A stretch of DNA of 64,000 bases from Ambrosia x helenae (GCA_030844895.1 CM061229.1:137113206-137177205); one strand, 5' to 3'. Positions 11,049 to 22,516 are shown, counted from the first letter of the stretch. Notes: generated by a model not told the origin, from the letters alone. Numbers and translations: made by a program.

Positions 11049-11637
11049 ACGTCTATTTTTCGTTCAGGTTTTTTTTTTTATTTTTTTTAAATTTTTTCCT
11101 TTTCTATTACAAGATTACAATGTCGATGATATGTTATTTGGCATGGTTTTACATCACATCTTAACGAGGCGCTTAATAAATCAGTAAGGTTATGTTGAGA
11201 GTTGTAGGCATGTGCCATGGTCGATATATTCATATATCAAATGATTGGTAATTAATTATAACTCGTTTATGAAGGATATTTGGATGCTACAAAGTACAAA
11301 GCGTGAATATTATTTACTTACTACTTGTCCTCTGTTTCTCTCCAAAGAAGATGACAAATGCATGTGCAGAAGAGAACAACTGTATGAAAGCCTTCCACAT
11401 TCCTCCCTCTCATATCTGCAATTCCTCCATTTCTAACCGTTAGATTCTCTTCCTCATATTACATACATCATTACACAATCGTTCATCCAAATCAGGTAAC
11501 CACACGTCCACACATATCCTTTCACTTCACATCTTCCTTCAACTTATCACCTATTTGCATGCATCAATTTTCAATAGAATTCAAAACACTTTAAATACGG
11601 TTTAACCGTTCGTAACATTTTAACCTAATTGCAGAAA
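11049..11637. other. Upstream region of the polygalacturonase gene
   Basis: There is a T-rich run just after the LTR, then AT-rich DNA with no reading frame of note. A TTTAAATAC motif about 45 bp before the ATG could act as TATA. This DNA should contain the promoter of the polygalacturonase gene, squeezed between the LTR and the start codon. Confidence 0.4.
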
Positions 11638-14600
11638 ATGAGGCGTAGATGTGTTTGGGAGATGCTGGCTTGCGTAGCATCTACATTAATGGTCCTGAAT
11701 TGCTGTATGGTGGCTGCTGACGTGGTTACGTGTTCTGGAATCGTTCCAATGGTGTACCGATACGATAAGATATCGATAACGGATTTCGGTGGAGTCGGAG
11801 ATGGCAGAACGTTGAATACGAAAGCTTTCGAGGAGGCTATTTACAGGATTAAGCATTTGAGGAGGAGAGGAGGGACGGTATTGTATATTCCTTCAGGTGT
11901 TTATTTGACAGAGAGTTTTAACCTTACTAGTAGGATGACTCTTTATTTGGCTAAAGGTGCTGTTATCAAAGCTACACAGGTATTCATGAATTCAAATTTT
12001 ACTTTGATAACATGTTGTTTTAGAATGTGCGCATCGCTTGATGCGTCTGTTGCGACGCCTTATGAAGTTGACTGGTATTTTAACAAGTTTTTCTAAGTAT
12101 CTAACTATCGATTGAGCAATGAGTTAAGGCTAGTTATATTGAACAGATATGACTAGATGTTAGGAGAATATCATAGGGATGAGTATTTTATTACCAAACC
12201 CGAAAAATACTGGTATTGAGTTGTACCATACCGATTGAAATTTGGTACCAACTCATTAACTACTTTTTGTGTTTTCGGGATCGATACTTTCGGTTTGGTA
12301 TCGTACAGGTATTTTACCTTCAAATACAGTACCAAGCATTTTTTGGTACCAGTACCGAGCTCATCCCTAGTGACATTTAGGTAAGGTGCCCAATTCAACA
12401 CCGCCGCCACCATTGTAGGTACCGTAATCACAGTGTTCACCGAAGAGAGGAGAGGAGAGACATACCTGCAAATGTGCGTGGAGAGGAGAGAAAGACCTGC
12501 AAAATTGTGTGCTTCTAGGCGGGAACATCGCCGCCAGTGGAGTGGCCTCCGGTTTGTGGTGTGCGGGTAGTTGAGGTGGCACCGTTATATTTTAGTGTTT
12601 AAAAGCAGACAAGTTAAAATATTTATCTATTTTTTTTGAACGATCAACTAAAGTATTGCCGGGTACTCTGTACGCGGCCCCCAATGGCCGAAAGGGGTCC
12701 CAGACGGCCTCTAGTCCGTACGGACAGAGCCCTTCGGCCCACCCGTCTCCTGTTCCAGGGAAAACCAGGCCCACAAACCCGCCCGAAGGCACGACGGTAG
12801 TGAACCGGTAAAACCTGGAGGGATCAGGAGTCGAACCCGTGACCACAAGGGTCAAGGGTCTCTCCATCACTTCCCAACCACCTACCCCACCACAAGGGTG
12901 GGGGTATCCATCACATGCCTCCCGTGGGAATCGAACCTGGCTCCCCCAAAGAGAGAACCGACCCTTTTACCACTAGGCCACATGATCAGGATTAAAATAT
13001 TTATCTATAATTAACTTTTTAGTACTGTTAATAACGAATGCCACGTGCATTGCTCATCATACATTGGCTTTTGGGATCAAAACGCATCGTATCGCCACAC
13101 ACTAACTAAAACCATGTTGAACATTCAATTTTGCAGAAAACTGGAAACTGGCCTTTGATTGCTCCTCTGCCTTCGTATGGAAGGGGGCGAGAAAGGCCTG
13201 GAGGAAGATATATGAGCTTTATCCATGGAGAAGGACTCCATGATGTAATTATTACTGGTATGTAAAGATGGATATCCATACTTCAAACACAATCTACCTT
13301 TCATCTTTGTTTTGACCTAATGAGATTGAGGATGAACTGTTTTATTAGGTGATAAGGGGACAATTGATGGCCAAGGTGGGGTTTGGTGGAACATGTGGAG
13401 ACGAAGAACCTTGCAATACACTAGACCAAACCTTGTGGAGTTCAAGGATTCTAAAGGCATCATAATATCTAATGTGATTTTCAAGAACTCCCCCTTTTGG
13501 AACATTCATCCTGTATACTGCAGGTAACTTGCACCTATAATGTTTGAACTACATTTGTATCTGTATCCTACTAACATAATCTCTAACTTAATGTATTTAT
13601 ATGAACACAGCCATGTTGTTATCAGGCATGTCACTATATTGGCTCCGCCTAGCTCTCCAAACACCGATGGAATTGATCCAGGTATCCAACATTATGGCAT
13701 TACCAGCTCCTTTTAACAACACAGGTCATATATGCTATAAGGCCTATCAAAACAGGGGTTCACCTTTTAACTTCAGCCGCCTGGCTTTTTATTGATTTAA
13801 AATCATTGCTGTTGCAAAAAAAAAGGGCTAGTGGGCTCAGGTTAAAACAACAGGTTTAAGAAAATATCAATTTTGTTCAACTTAAAACATGTTCTGACCA
13901 AATCGGGTTAGCGTTGAAACTGATCGCTTTAAAAGAAGGTATCAATAATTCAATATAGTTCTATATATGTTTTTATGATGCCTAGTAGTGATGGTCCATT
14001 GGAACCCAATTTAAGGCAGCTAATGGGTCCAGGAACAACGTCCCACTTACGGTGTACGCATATAATGTATATATGTGTGGCCCTGGAGGGCAAAAGTAAA
14101 GTTGCACTAGTTTTAACGTTATTTTACTAATTTCGTGAAAATAACGTTAAAAACGACGGACAGTTAATCATGCATCATGTGGTGGCGTGGATAGCCAAAA
14201 GACAAAGGGGTACATGCACCGATCGGGTTTGTCCCGATTGCTAAGTGTTTTGTGCCTTATGTCCAAGGCTTGATACCAAACCACATCGAGCCGGGGGTCT
14301 CACTGGAAGCAGCCTCTCTATTCTTAGGGGTAGAGGTAAGGCTGTCTACATCTTACCCTCCTCAGACCCTACCTTAGCTTTGCTATAGGTCGGATAAACT
14401 GAGTATGATGATGATGATGATGTAATGGGTCCAGGAACAGCAGGTTAAAAAAAAATATTGGTTTATTAAAGATTAAGATATGTTATGGCCAAAAATTGGA
14501 TAGGTTTGAAACTGGTTGCATCAGAAGAAAACATCAAATTAGTTTCACCAGCTATGTTTGTTTTTTATGGTGCTTAGTGGTGATGGCTCATTTAGACCCA

Positions 14601-15401
14601 TATTAAGTTGAGCAAGTTTCACATTAGTGACCCATTGCAACATTTGTATTCTTACATGGTTCTATAAAGTGTTAGAACTGTTTGTAACTTGAAGACTTGG
14701 ATCTATATATTTGCAACTTGAAGATTTGGTGCTTGCCTCAGAATTACTCATTAGTTTTCATTGTTGCAGATTCAAGCTCCCATGTTTGCATTGAGGACTC
14801 CTACATTTCCACAGGAGATGACCTAGTGGCGATAAAAAGCGGGTGGGATGAGTACGGTATCAAATACGGTCGTCCTAGCACCGACATTACAATCCGCCGG
14901 GTGGTTGGATCATCTCCCTTCGCTGGAATAGCTGTCGGAAGTGAAACGTCAGGTGGGATATACAACGTGTTGGCAGAGCATATAACTCTAAAAAACATGG
15001 GAGTTGGAATCCACCTAAAAACAAACATCGGTAGGGGCGGAATCATCAAAAACATCACCATTTCCGACGTTTACATGGTAAATGTCCGTAAAGGAATCAA
15101 GATCGCAGCCGATGTTGGTGACCATCCTGACGAAAACTACAACCCGAATGCCTTACCGGTTCTAAAACACGTGAGGATAAAAAACGTGAGAGGCAATAAG
15201 GTCGAGCAAGCTGGCTTAATACAGGGTTTGAAAAACTCACCCTTCACTGATATCTGTCTATCTAATATCAATCTCCATGGTTATCCTCGTAGTAATAATG
15301 TTCCATGGAAGTGCTCTTATGTTAGTGGTGGCGCTATACAAGTTAGACCGTCGCCATGTTCAGATCTTATCCACAGTGGTTCATGCCCAATTGAGGTATA
15401 A
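11638..15401 (+). CDS. Polygalacturonase-family (GH28) protein, five exons
   Basis: Exons are 11638-11979, 13137-13257, 13349-13523, 13611-13681 and 14770-15401, all GT-AG and in phase, giving 446 aa, normal for the family. ATG 11638 is followed by a basic then hydrophobic segment (ACVASTLMVLNCC), a likely signal peptide or anchor, so the product is probably secreted to the cell wall. Family motifs include ITDFGGVGDG, SPNTDGID (~228-235), TGDDLVAIKSG (~251-261) and GIHLKT (~316-321). GH28 enzymes hydrolyse alpha-1,4 galacturonan in pectin. The usual Gly-His-Gly loop is replaced by FAGIAVGSE (~287-295), so the His is missing; a whole plant subgroup shares this, so pectin hydrolysis should not be assumed. 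Introns 1 and 4 carry SINEs with intact target duplications. Confidence 0.9.
12174..12369. mobile_element. Palindromic GGTACC/GGTATCGG-type MITE in intron 1
   Basis: The ends are perfect inverted repeats TAGGGATGAG / CTCATCCCTA. The interior is made of TACCGATACC-like palindromic words. A diverged relative with an 8-bp target duplication sits at 46065-46366. I see no clear duplication around this copy. Confidence 0.55.
12631..12991 (-). mobile_element. SINE family A, copy 1 (361 bp), in polygalacturonase intron 1
   Basis: On the minus strand it starts TCCTGATCATGTGGCCTAG. A tRNA-like box A (TGGCCTAGTGG) is followed by box B (GGTTCGATTCC) and the element ends in an A-run. It is flanked by a perfect 17-bp direct repeat (12614-12630 and 12992-13008), the hallmark of LINE-driven insertion. 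The copy at 43983-44343 has the same length and is highly similar. Confidence 0.9.
14038..14422 (+). mobile_element. SINE-like family B, copy 1 (385 bp), in polygalacturonase intron 4
   Basis: A perfect 17-bp target duplication (TAATGGGTCCAGGAACA) lies at 14021-14037 and 14423-14439. The 3' part (AGCAGCCTCTCTATTC, GTAGAGGTAAGGCTGTCTAC, CTCAGACCC) resembles the conserved 3' domain shared by many angiosperm SINEs, and the tail is (GAT)n. The 5' part has no obvious tRNA boxes. Related copies are at 29556-29863 and 46459-46800. Confidence 0.8.
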
Positions 15402-15553
15402 TGAAACAGGTAGATATAGATAGCTAGATGAAGTAATGGAAAATGTTTTCAAGTTTTATTAGCATTATTAATATGATACAATATCAAACATCTCTCATGG
15501 ATGCAAAAAGAACAGACTAATATACCATAATATTGATAATTCAAACATGCTTA

Positions 15554-15928
15554 TGTTAAAAAACTGATTACACAGGTCTTGGAATATGGTTTCTGTTGTG
15601 ATCTGATGTGCGCTTCGGGTATGTGAGGCGAGTGGGCAGTTATAATTTGGAGGGAAAGAGAGAGAGTTTATTTGAAAGTTAGTTATATAAAACATAAACT
15701 TTCTACACATACAAATAAACTATCCGGCCCTTTATATAGGTTCTGAACCGGCATGTTACAACAGACGCGACTTTCTAATCTTAATCAAACTTAGGATATG
15801 TTTTCTTATCTAACCGGTGTGTACATTAACCGGTATTACAACCATTAGACTTAGGATATAATATTAACACATGTTTATTATATACATAACATAAGATAAA
15901 ATCAAGTTTAACTAATATTCTTCTAACA
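15554..15928 (-). mobile_element. Solo LTR related to the ARID-carrying retroelement
   Basis: The element spans TGTT...TTCTAACA with a perfect 5-bp duplication GCTTA (15549-15553 and 15929-15933). It shares the AACCGGTGTG and GACTTAGGATA blocks and the terminus with the LTRs at 26465-26813 and 28421-28769, but is clearly diverged. It lies just downstream of the polygalacturonase gene and downstream of the minus-strand gene ending at 16021. Confidence 0.75.
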
Positions 15929-16020
15929 GCTTAAACATAAATACTAATTAATAGCATATTACTTCCTGTGGATTCATGAAATACTCTAAACCATACATAA
16001 CTGCATAGTGCATACGTTCA

Positions 16021-16518
16021 TCAATCAAAAGTGTGCTTCAAAAACTTGCGAACGCTCCTCATGAAACCGCCTTTATGTTCTCTCTTCGTATCCTTATGGT
16101 GGCCAGTCATACTGTTCAGCCTCTCCTCATGACCGAACTCATACTTTGTCGGAATCTGATCACCAATTGTTTTAAGATCAGCACTAGTTGGTTTGTCGGA
16201 TAAGATCATGTCGTTTCCATAGAACATCTTGGTTGGGATCATGAACATCTTCTTAAACTTGCGGCATGGATGATGATGATGTCGGACGAACCTTAGTGGA
16301 TCACGAGTAGTTCTATCAACAGAGTGACCCCTGGAATCTGGATCAATCATGCTAACATCAAAGGTTTGAGTCTTTGCAGACTCTTGCAACTGATCGTTAG
16401 CGGTGGTGATAACGACATCTGAACCGGGTAGGGCGACCGGATCTAACACGATATTAGCTGTGGAGACGGCGAATAACAGAAACGTGAAGACTGCTAAGGT
16501 GGCCATCCTTATCACCAT
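16021..16518 (-). CDS. Small secreted basic His-containing protein, paralogue 1
   Basis: The start is ATG 16518 (165 aa) or ATG 16506 (161 aa); a TATA box TATAAATA lies at 16575-16568, about 50 bp upstream of the first. The N-terminus is a signal peptide (TLAVFTFLLFAVSTANI). An acidic or neutral middle leads to a basic core LRFVRHHHHPCRKFKKM, a YGNDMILSDK block and a basic C-terminus GGFMRSVRKFLKHTFD. There are no introns. I recall similar plant proteins only as uncharacterised secreted or membrane-associated proteins, so no function is assigned. The paralogue is at 18868-19452; the layout indicates tandem duplication, with a gypsy solo LTR now between the two copies. Confidence 0.75.
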   Translation of the reverse strand: MVIRMATLAVFTFLLFAVSTANIVLDPVALPGSDVVITTANDQLQESAKTQTFDVSMIDPDSRGHSVDRTTRDPLRFVRHHHHPCRKFKKMFMIPTKMFYGNDMILSDKPTSADLKTIGDQIPTKYEFGHEERLNSMTGHHKDTKREHKGGFMRSVRKFLKHTFD

Positions 16519-16567
16519 TGTTACCAAGGCTGAGAGAAGCAGGGATCAACCGTCGACATGATATATA

Positions 16568-16575
16568 TATTTATA
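16568..16575 (-). promoter_or_regulatory. TATA box of small secreted protein gene 1
   Basis: TATAAATA on the minus strand lies in an AT run about 50 bp before the first ATG, a normal plant spacing for a short leader. Confidence 0.5.
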
Positions 16576-17227
16576 GGCAAGAGCAAGTTGAATTGTGTGC
16601 CATTAGATTTATCGTGTGGACATGGAAAAAATGTTGGAAATTTCATGCAAATTAATATAATGAAATTATTAAATGGATCTTGGTGATTTAAAAAACTAAC
16701 TATTGAGTAGAGTTTTATGTTATTTAATTAAAGTTTTTATGTCACTTGAGGTTTTTATATCAATTTATTAGAGCCTTTATTTATCAAATTAAGTCTCTAA
16801 TTAAATGACTTATAAATGAAACTCTTGATCAATCTATGTTCATATATAATGAAGGCTTGGTGCCTCATTTGAGATATAGAAAAATAAATACTCACACATA
16901 CATATATGTAGAGAACAAACTCAATCGATGTCCGATTATCTTTCAGGCAAGTGTGCAAGTCCGGCAGTGCACCGCCACTGTTAAGAACCGGTGTACTATG
17001 AGAACAGACCACGAATCTGTTTAAGGGAATTGTGTCAGACACAAGCCCGGTTCACATTCATGATTTCGTTTTCGATTTCAATGTAAGTTATGCTAACAAA
17101 AAGAGTTTGTAGAAGACTTTTACATTTCACACTCAATATCATATGTTGTGATGGTGTGAATTGTGAGCATGTTTTAAATCATCGACAACTGTCACCAACA
17201 AGCAATTTCGAAGATGCTTGAATACCT

Positions 17228-17611
17228 TGAAGAGGTATAAAACCTCGCCTCCGAACCACAAGCCCCAAAAGACGCAGCTTCTTCTAAGGGGACGCAGCTT
17301 CTCCGAAGGTTAGTACACCTGAACGAAGGAAAGTACAACTATTCTGACTAGTATAAATACCCCCTCAAAAGTACAAGTAAACTACGTTCTCACATACTCC
17401 GAACCTCCCTCTCTCTCTCTCTCTCTATTCTCTTATCCTCACCAACAAATACTTATCCTCACGCCGGAGGGTGGTCACAGAGAGGCCCTCCCTGCTCCCC
17501 TGTGACGAGCCTAACGGTTTGTTAAGTTTTGCAGGTAATCCAACCCAAGATCTAACCAAGCTAGTCGTCTTCAACCTCCCTCACGAGGTACGTCCAGCTT
17601 TTGGATCTTCA
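17228..17611 (+). mobile_element. Solo LTR of the Tat/Retand family
   Basis: 384 bp from TGAAGAGG to GGATCTTCA, with a perfect 5-bp duplication TACCT at 17223-17227 and 17612-17616. It aligns along its length with the 3' LTR at 10622-11048, with an internal deletion in the promoter-proximal part. TATAAATA is kept at 17352-17359. It is inserted between the two secreted-protein paralogues. Confidence 0.85.
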
Positions 17612-18374
17612 TACCTAATGTCCAGCAAGCCAAACCATTTTACATTAGTGTGCTTTAATCATAAGTCTCGATTAACATTATGACCATTTTTATCATCTAC
17701 GAGTTCAATTAAACTCTAATAATCCAATTCAACTATTATCATTCAACTAGTAGAATTCCCAATATAGCAACTGAAAAAAAAAAGCTAAAAATTAAAGAAA
17801 TGACATGCTCAAAAGAATATCAATATTCCATATATATTCTACATCAATTGAAAACCATATAAACATACACTGGTACTAGTTCCGATAATAACGATACCGT
17901 ACCAATGTTTTCAGTTGGATTCAATTTGGTTTGCCTCGGCCATGATACGGTACCAACAATCGTTATATCTTATGATACTAAAAAAACAACAGGCTTTGAA
18001 TACAACGTCGTTTTAAAAGAAATTTATAACGAAATGTCAAGATTTTTTTTTAACAAAACGACGTATCTAGTTTCTTTACAAAAAGTTAACAAACAACGGT
18101 TATTCAGACAGTATCCATTCAATACATTATGATATTTGTACGACACCAATACTCGACATATATGACAACGGAAAGAAAAAGGCCTAAAAACAAAGTCGTA
18201 ATATGCACATAGTGACATCAACATGTGCTAAACATGTAAAAAAAACAAAATCTTTGAATGTCGATCCTAAGTCCACTAAAACGGATACTAGTACATGCTC
18301 GGCTAGCATTGCATCGATGTGTCACGACAACAGTACACTACCAGCAGGCAGCATCCACCATAGCTTACGATATC

Positions 18375-18397
18375 AAAAAAAAAAAAAAAAAAAAAAA
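18375..18397 (+). repeat. Poly(A) tract
   Basis: An uninterrupted run of about 23 A in intergenic DNA upstream of nothing recognisable. It may be the tail of an old retroposed sequence, but no target duplication was found. Confidence 0.4.
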
Positions 18398-18867
18398 CTA
18401 TAACAATCAGCTTGTTTATAGAACCAACACGTGTTCCTATCTTTCGCTTTCGATATATTTAGCTCCCTTGCTCTTAAGGCAGTGCAGTTCCTTGATCGAG
18501 TGAAGAAGATGGTCCACAGTAACTAGTCTAGGAACCAAAGGGTTGTATTTAGCATAATCGGATTTGCAATTGTAGCGACGCGACGGTCTATTTTATAAAT
18601 AAAAAAAATTCTAAACGAAAAAAAAATAAAAAAAAGCAAGCCAGATCAAGTATACAGTTTTATTATCCAAAATACAATATGATACAGATGAAACATCTCT
18701 CATGGATGCAAGGCTAATACACTGCTAGAAACGATGATAATTCAAAAGTTCTTACACATATATAGCATATTGATTGATATGATATTACTTCCTATATATT
18801 CATGAATCATAAATCATGAATCACTGTAGACGCCAATCATACATACATACATACCTGCATAAGTTCA

Positions 18868-19452
18868 TCAATCAAAAGTATGCTTCAAAAACTTACGAAC
18901 ACGCCTCATGAAACCGCCTTTATGTTCTCTCTTCTTCTCCTTATGCTGACCTGACACACTGTTCATCATCTCGTCTCTGTCATGATGATAGTGATGATGA
19001 CGATGCCCGTACTTATGCTTAAACTCCAGCCACTTCGTCGGAATCCGATCACCAATTGCTTCCAGATCTACACTAGTAACTTTATCCGATACGATCATAT
19101 CGTTTCCGTACGACCTCATGTTCTGATTCACCAACATCTTCTTAAACTTGCGGCATGGATGACGACGAACAAACCTGAGTGGAATCCGAGTAGATCTATC
19201 GAAAAAATGACGCTGGATCGGAATCGATGGTTCAATCGACCTAACGTGGAACGTTTGAGTGTTTTCAGATTCCGGTAACGGTTCGTTAGCGGTGGTTTTA
19301 TCTAATGGCTCCGTTGAGAGAACGGTTAAGACGACGTCTGAATCGGCAACAGTTGAAGACTCCGTTGAAGACTTGGAGACATCGATGGAAGCAGTAGAGA
19401 CGGTGAATAACAGAACTGTGAAGACTGTGAAGGCGGCGATTCGTTTATCCAT
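18868..19452 (-). CDS. Small secreted basic His-rich protein, paralogue 2
   Basis: ATG 19452, 194 aa, no introns. It has a signal peptide (FTVFTVLLFTVSTAS), a Ser/Thr-rich spacer, LRFVRRHPCRKFKKM, YGNDMIVSDKVTS, then a His-rich stretch HRHHHYHHDRDE and the same C-terminal tail GGFMRRVRKFLKHTFD as paralogue 1. The His cluster is longer than in paralogue 1 and could bind metal; that is inference. The C-terminal ~15 residues and the core are the most conserved parts, so these are the likely functional segments. A (GT)n tract lies in the leader (about 19470-19498). The 3' flanks of the two genes also share short similarity (ATCTCTCATGGATGCA), supporting tandem duplication. Confidence 0.78.
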   Translation of the reverse strand: MDKRIAAFTVFTVLLFTVSTASIDVSKSSTESSTVADSDVVLTVLSTEPLDKTTANEPLPESENTQTFHVRSIEPSIPIQRHFFDRSTRIPLRFVRRHPCRKFKKMLVNQNMRSYGNDMIVSDKVTSVDLEAIGDRIPTKWLEFKHKYGHRHHHYHHDRDEMMNSVSGQHKEKKREHKGGFMRRVRKFLKHTFD

Positions 19453-19700
19453 GGTTAACGAAGGCTCTCTGTGTGTGTGTTTGTGTGTGTGTGTGTGTGA
19501 AGAAGTAGAAAAAGAAGGCGTGTATAAAGTACGAGATGAGGGATCGACCGTCCACGTTTTAGATATTTGGAGGGACGAAGAAATGTGGGCCGTTAGATTT
19601 GTTGTGGGGACATGGAAAGAGTGTTTGTGGGTCGGTAGGGAGACTGACTTTTCCCTCCATGACGGACCCTTTCATTTGTTTGTTATTTTATTATTTATTC

Positions 19701-19911
19701 TTTTTTTTTAACGGTCGACGGTACACACCCATAACGAAGCCCCGCACCCTTCAGGTCCGGTCCCCGGGCCCCCCCTAAGGTCCGGCCCCTCATTTCAGAA
19801 TAACCCTACTCTGAGTGGGATTCGAACCTGTGACCTCCCAGGGCAGGAACCCCACAAAGTGGGTAAACCTTCCCACCTCCATTGCAACCACTAGGCTACA
19901 ACATCATTGGC
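19701..19911 (-). mobile_element. SINE family C (211 bp)
   Basis: The minus strand reads GTAGCCTAGTGGTTGCAA (box A) and AGGTTCGAATCCC (box B), ending in an A-run. A perfect 15-bp duplication TTTTATTATTTATTC lies at 19686-19700 and 19912-19926. Sequence and length differ from family A, so this is a separate family. It lies about 0.25 kb upstream of secreted-protein gene 2. Confidence 0.88.
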
Positions 19912-20290
19912 TTTTATTATTTATTCAATAGATATTTAATACGTATATTATATCATTTGGTTCAAAACTAATTATTATTTCATACGAAATATAACCATCT
20001 TTTCTATATTTGTAGTTCAATAATTTAAGCCTCTTTTTGACCTTTTTCTACTAAAAAGAAGTTGAATTGGTTTGAAGATCACTGATTTCACAATTCAAAC
20101 GAGAGGGTATAATAACCGTGAAAAAAGGTGTGGTTTTAGGGTGATAAATGAAATGAGTATGGAGTTGTAGTTATGCATGGAAAGGAAAAGAATATCTCGT
20201 TTTCTGGTTATCGTTTTTTGGTTTTGATTGGATGATAGTGGGTTGTCATTTGTGGTTGGTTTTTGATGTTTTGTATACGATGAATTGTAC

Positions 20291-21450
20291 TAGGGTTGTA
20301 AACGAGCCAAACAAATACGAATAAGGCCTTGTTCATATTTGTTTGTGTTTATTTGTTAAATTTAGGTATTGGACAAAAGCGAACGCAAATGAACATGAAC
20401 ATGTGTTCATGAACAAAAACAAGCATAAACTAAAACATATAAAATTTCGAATAAAATCTGCATTTTCATCACAAACATTTTCTGCCAAAAAATAGGGTTG
20501 TTCATCAGATCAGATAACGGGTTATTCAAATTTCAAATTTTTAGAAACCTATCTGAAATCTGATCCGATATGAATTGAAAATCTTCCTATCCGATCCGAA
20601 CTGAGGTTTAGATAAGTCCGAATAATCCAATTTAAACCAAATAACAGTTTATTCAAAACGTCGTCTTAAAACTGAAAAAAAAAATTCGTCTTAAAAGTTA
20701 AAAACATACAAAACCGAAAAATAGAAAACAGTCTTTAAACATAGTCTTATAACACAAATACAAAGTTTTAACTCCAAACATAGTCACAATCATAATTCGA
20801 AATAAAAAACCTTAAACACAAATACAAGTTGTGAGCTGAATTAGGTTTAGTCAAGGGGGCATATGCTATTGTGCTACATATGTTTAAATATTAATCATGG
20901 GTTTTTTAAATTTTTAATTATTAATTGTGGGTCGGCTCCTCATACAAAAAAATACTATTAATACTTATTCAGGTTATTTGGATATCTAAATAACCCTAAT
21001 AATCTGATATTTTAAAATCTGAAATCCGAATCCGAATTCGTATGCGGGTATTCAGACAGATATAATCTGAATAAGAATTTAGATTCGGTTTTTTCGGATT
21101 CGAATTCGGTTTGGATTTCAGATTTTTTCGGATTTCGGATTCTTTGAACACCCCTACCCAGAAATAAAAATCAAATTATCCAAACTTACTTGGCATAATC
21201 ATAATCACATAAAACCATAAAATAATATCTCATAAAAACATAAAGGAAAATTACAGAAATCGTCCTTTATGTTTACAACGTTTTTCAGTGGTTGTCATTT
21301 AACTTCAAAATTGATGATAATCGTCCTTTAATTAAACAAACAAAATTTCTTGTTTGTGTTCGTTTATGTATTAAATGAACGAACACTAACAAACTTCCCG
21401 TCAAACAGTTCACGAACTATTAGTTTAACGTTTGTTTAATTTCATCCCTA
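20291..21450. mobile_element. Non-autonomous hAT element (1160 bp) with a nested element
   Basis: Ends TAGGGTTGTAAACGAGCC and (complement) TAGGGATGAAATTAAACAAACG form imperfect inverted repeats. The 8-bp duplication is AATTGTAC / AATTATAC (7 of 8), at 20283-20290 and 21451-21458. There is no transposase frame. A second element is nested at 20493-21156. Confidence 0.7.
20493..21156. mobile_element. hAT-like MITE nested inside the previous element
   Basis: Terminal repeats TAGGGTTGTTCA / TGAACACCCCTA. Flanks CCAAAAAA and CCCAGAAA match at 6 of 8 positions. The interior is rich in CGGATTCGAATTCGG-type palindromes. Confidence 0.6.
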
Positions 21451-21716
21451 AATTATACTCTCACAAATGGATCCTAGTGTTGGATGTGGAACCCAACATA
21501 TCAAGAATTAACATATAGGGTTTATGTGCTCAGTGTAGAGATTAACCCAACAAAAACATTTCAAGTTCAATGTAAAGTGCCGTCTCCAACTCTCCCCCTT
21601 TTAAATGTAACTTTCAGATAAAGCTTGTAGCCCAACGAGTATTCAAGCCCACTTAATATTAAATTTAGCCCATACATTTTGTTGTAACACGCCACAATCC
21701 GAATTCCAAACTCTTC

Positions 21717-21916
21717 GGGATTGATTATTCAAAACAGATTATGCGTTTTGAAAAAACAGGGGTGGAGCTGCTTATAGATTATTGCGTTTTGGTAGCCTAA
21801 AAAACTGATTATCTGCGTTTTCAAAACGCAATCCCAAACACTAAAAACTGCTTATCTGCATTTTCAAAACGTAATAATTTAAAAATCAGATTCAAAACGC
21901 AATCCCAAACACCCTC
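21717..21916. mobile_element. Tourist-like (PIF/Harbinger) MITE, degenerate left end
   Basis: Near-identical in its body to the MITE at 42014-42223 (TTATCTGCGTTTTCAAAACGCAAT units). The right end CAATCCCAAACACCCTC is followed by TAA; the left terminal repeat has decayed or been lost. Confidence 0.6.
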
Positions 21917-22516
21917 TAAAGCATCATTCATAAGCCTTAAACTCCAAATCAAATAACCTCATTTATTCAAATGAAGAGCCTAGGCGGTAATCTCAGGATA
22001 ATTCTTCTCTTGACTTTATACTTTATAGAGATGAGGGATATCAGAATAATTTGTCCAGTGATTTCTTCAAATTTATCTCAAAATTTGATTAGCCTACCAC
22101 AACTCAATCTCCTATCTCACTCATAAAACACTTGTTTTATTATTATTTTTTCTCTTTGCTAAATAATCACACATTTATAGAGATGTGAATAGTGGATCTC
22201 TATATTTGAATAATTGCTATCTATAAAACTCTAAATTTTAAAGATGAAGATATAGATGGCGAGCTAAATGTGAATGCTTTTATGCTATGTGGTATGCATA
22301 CCGATGTACCACACCCATTCACCCACCCTCCATATTAGATCTACCTCATCATCTTCCCCTTCATCCTTATCAAAGGGGATGGTGTTCCCTACAAACCGAT
22401 CCACATATCCATAGAAAGAAAGGGATACTGAAAAGAAATATAGAGTGTGTGAGAGAGATTGATGAGATGAGGGAAAGGTTACTATTTTCACCAATCACGA
22501 GGGGTGGAGCGGTGTG

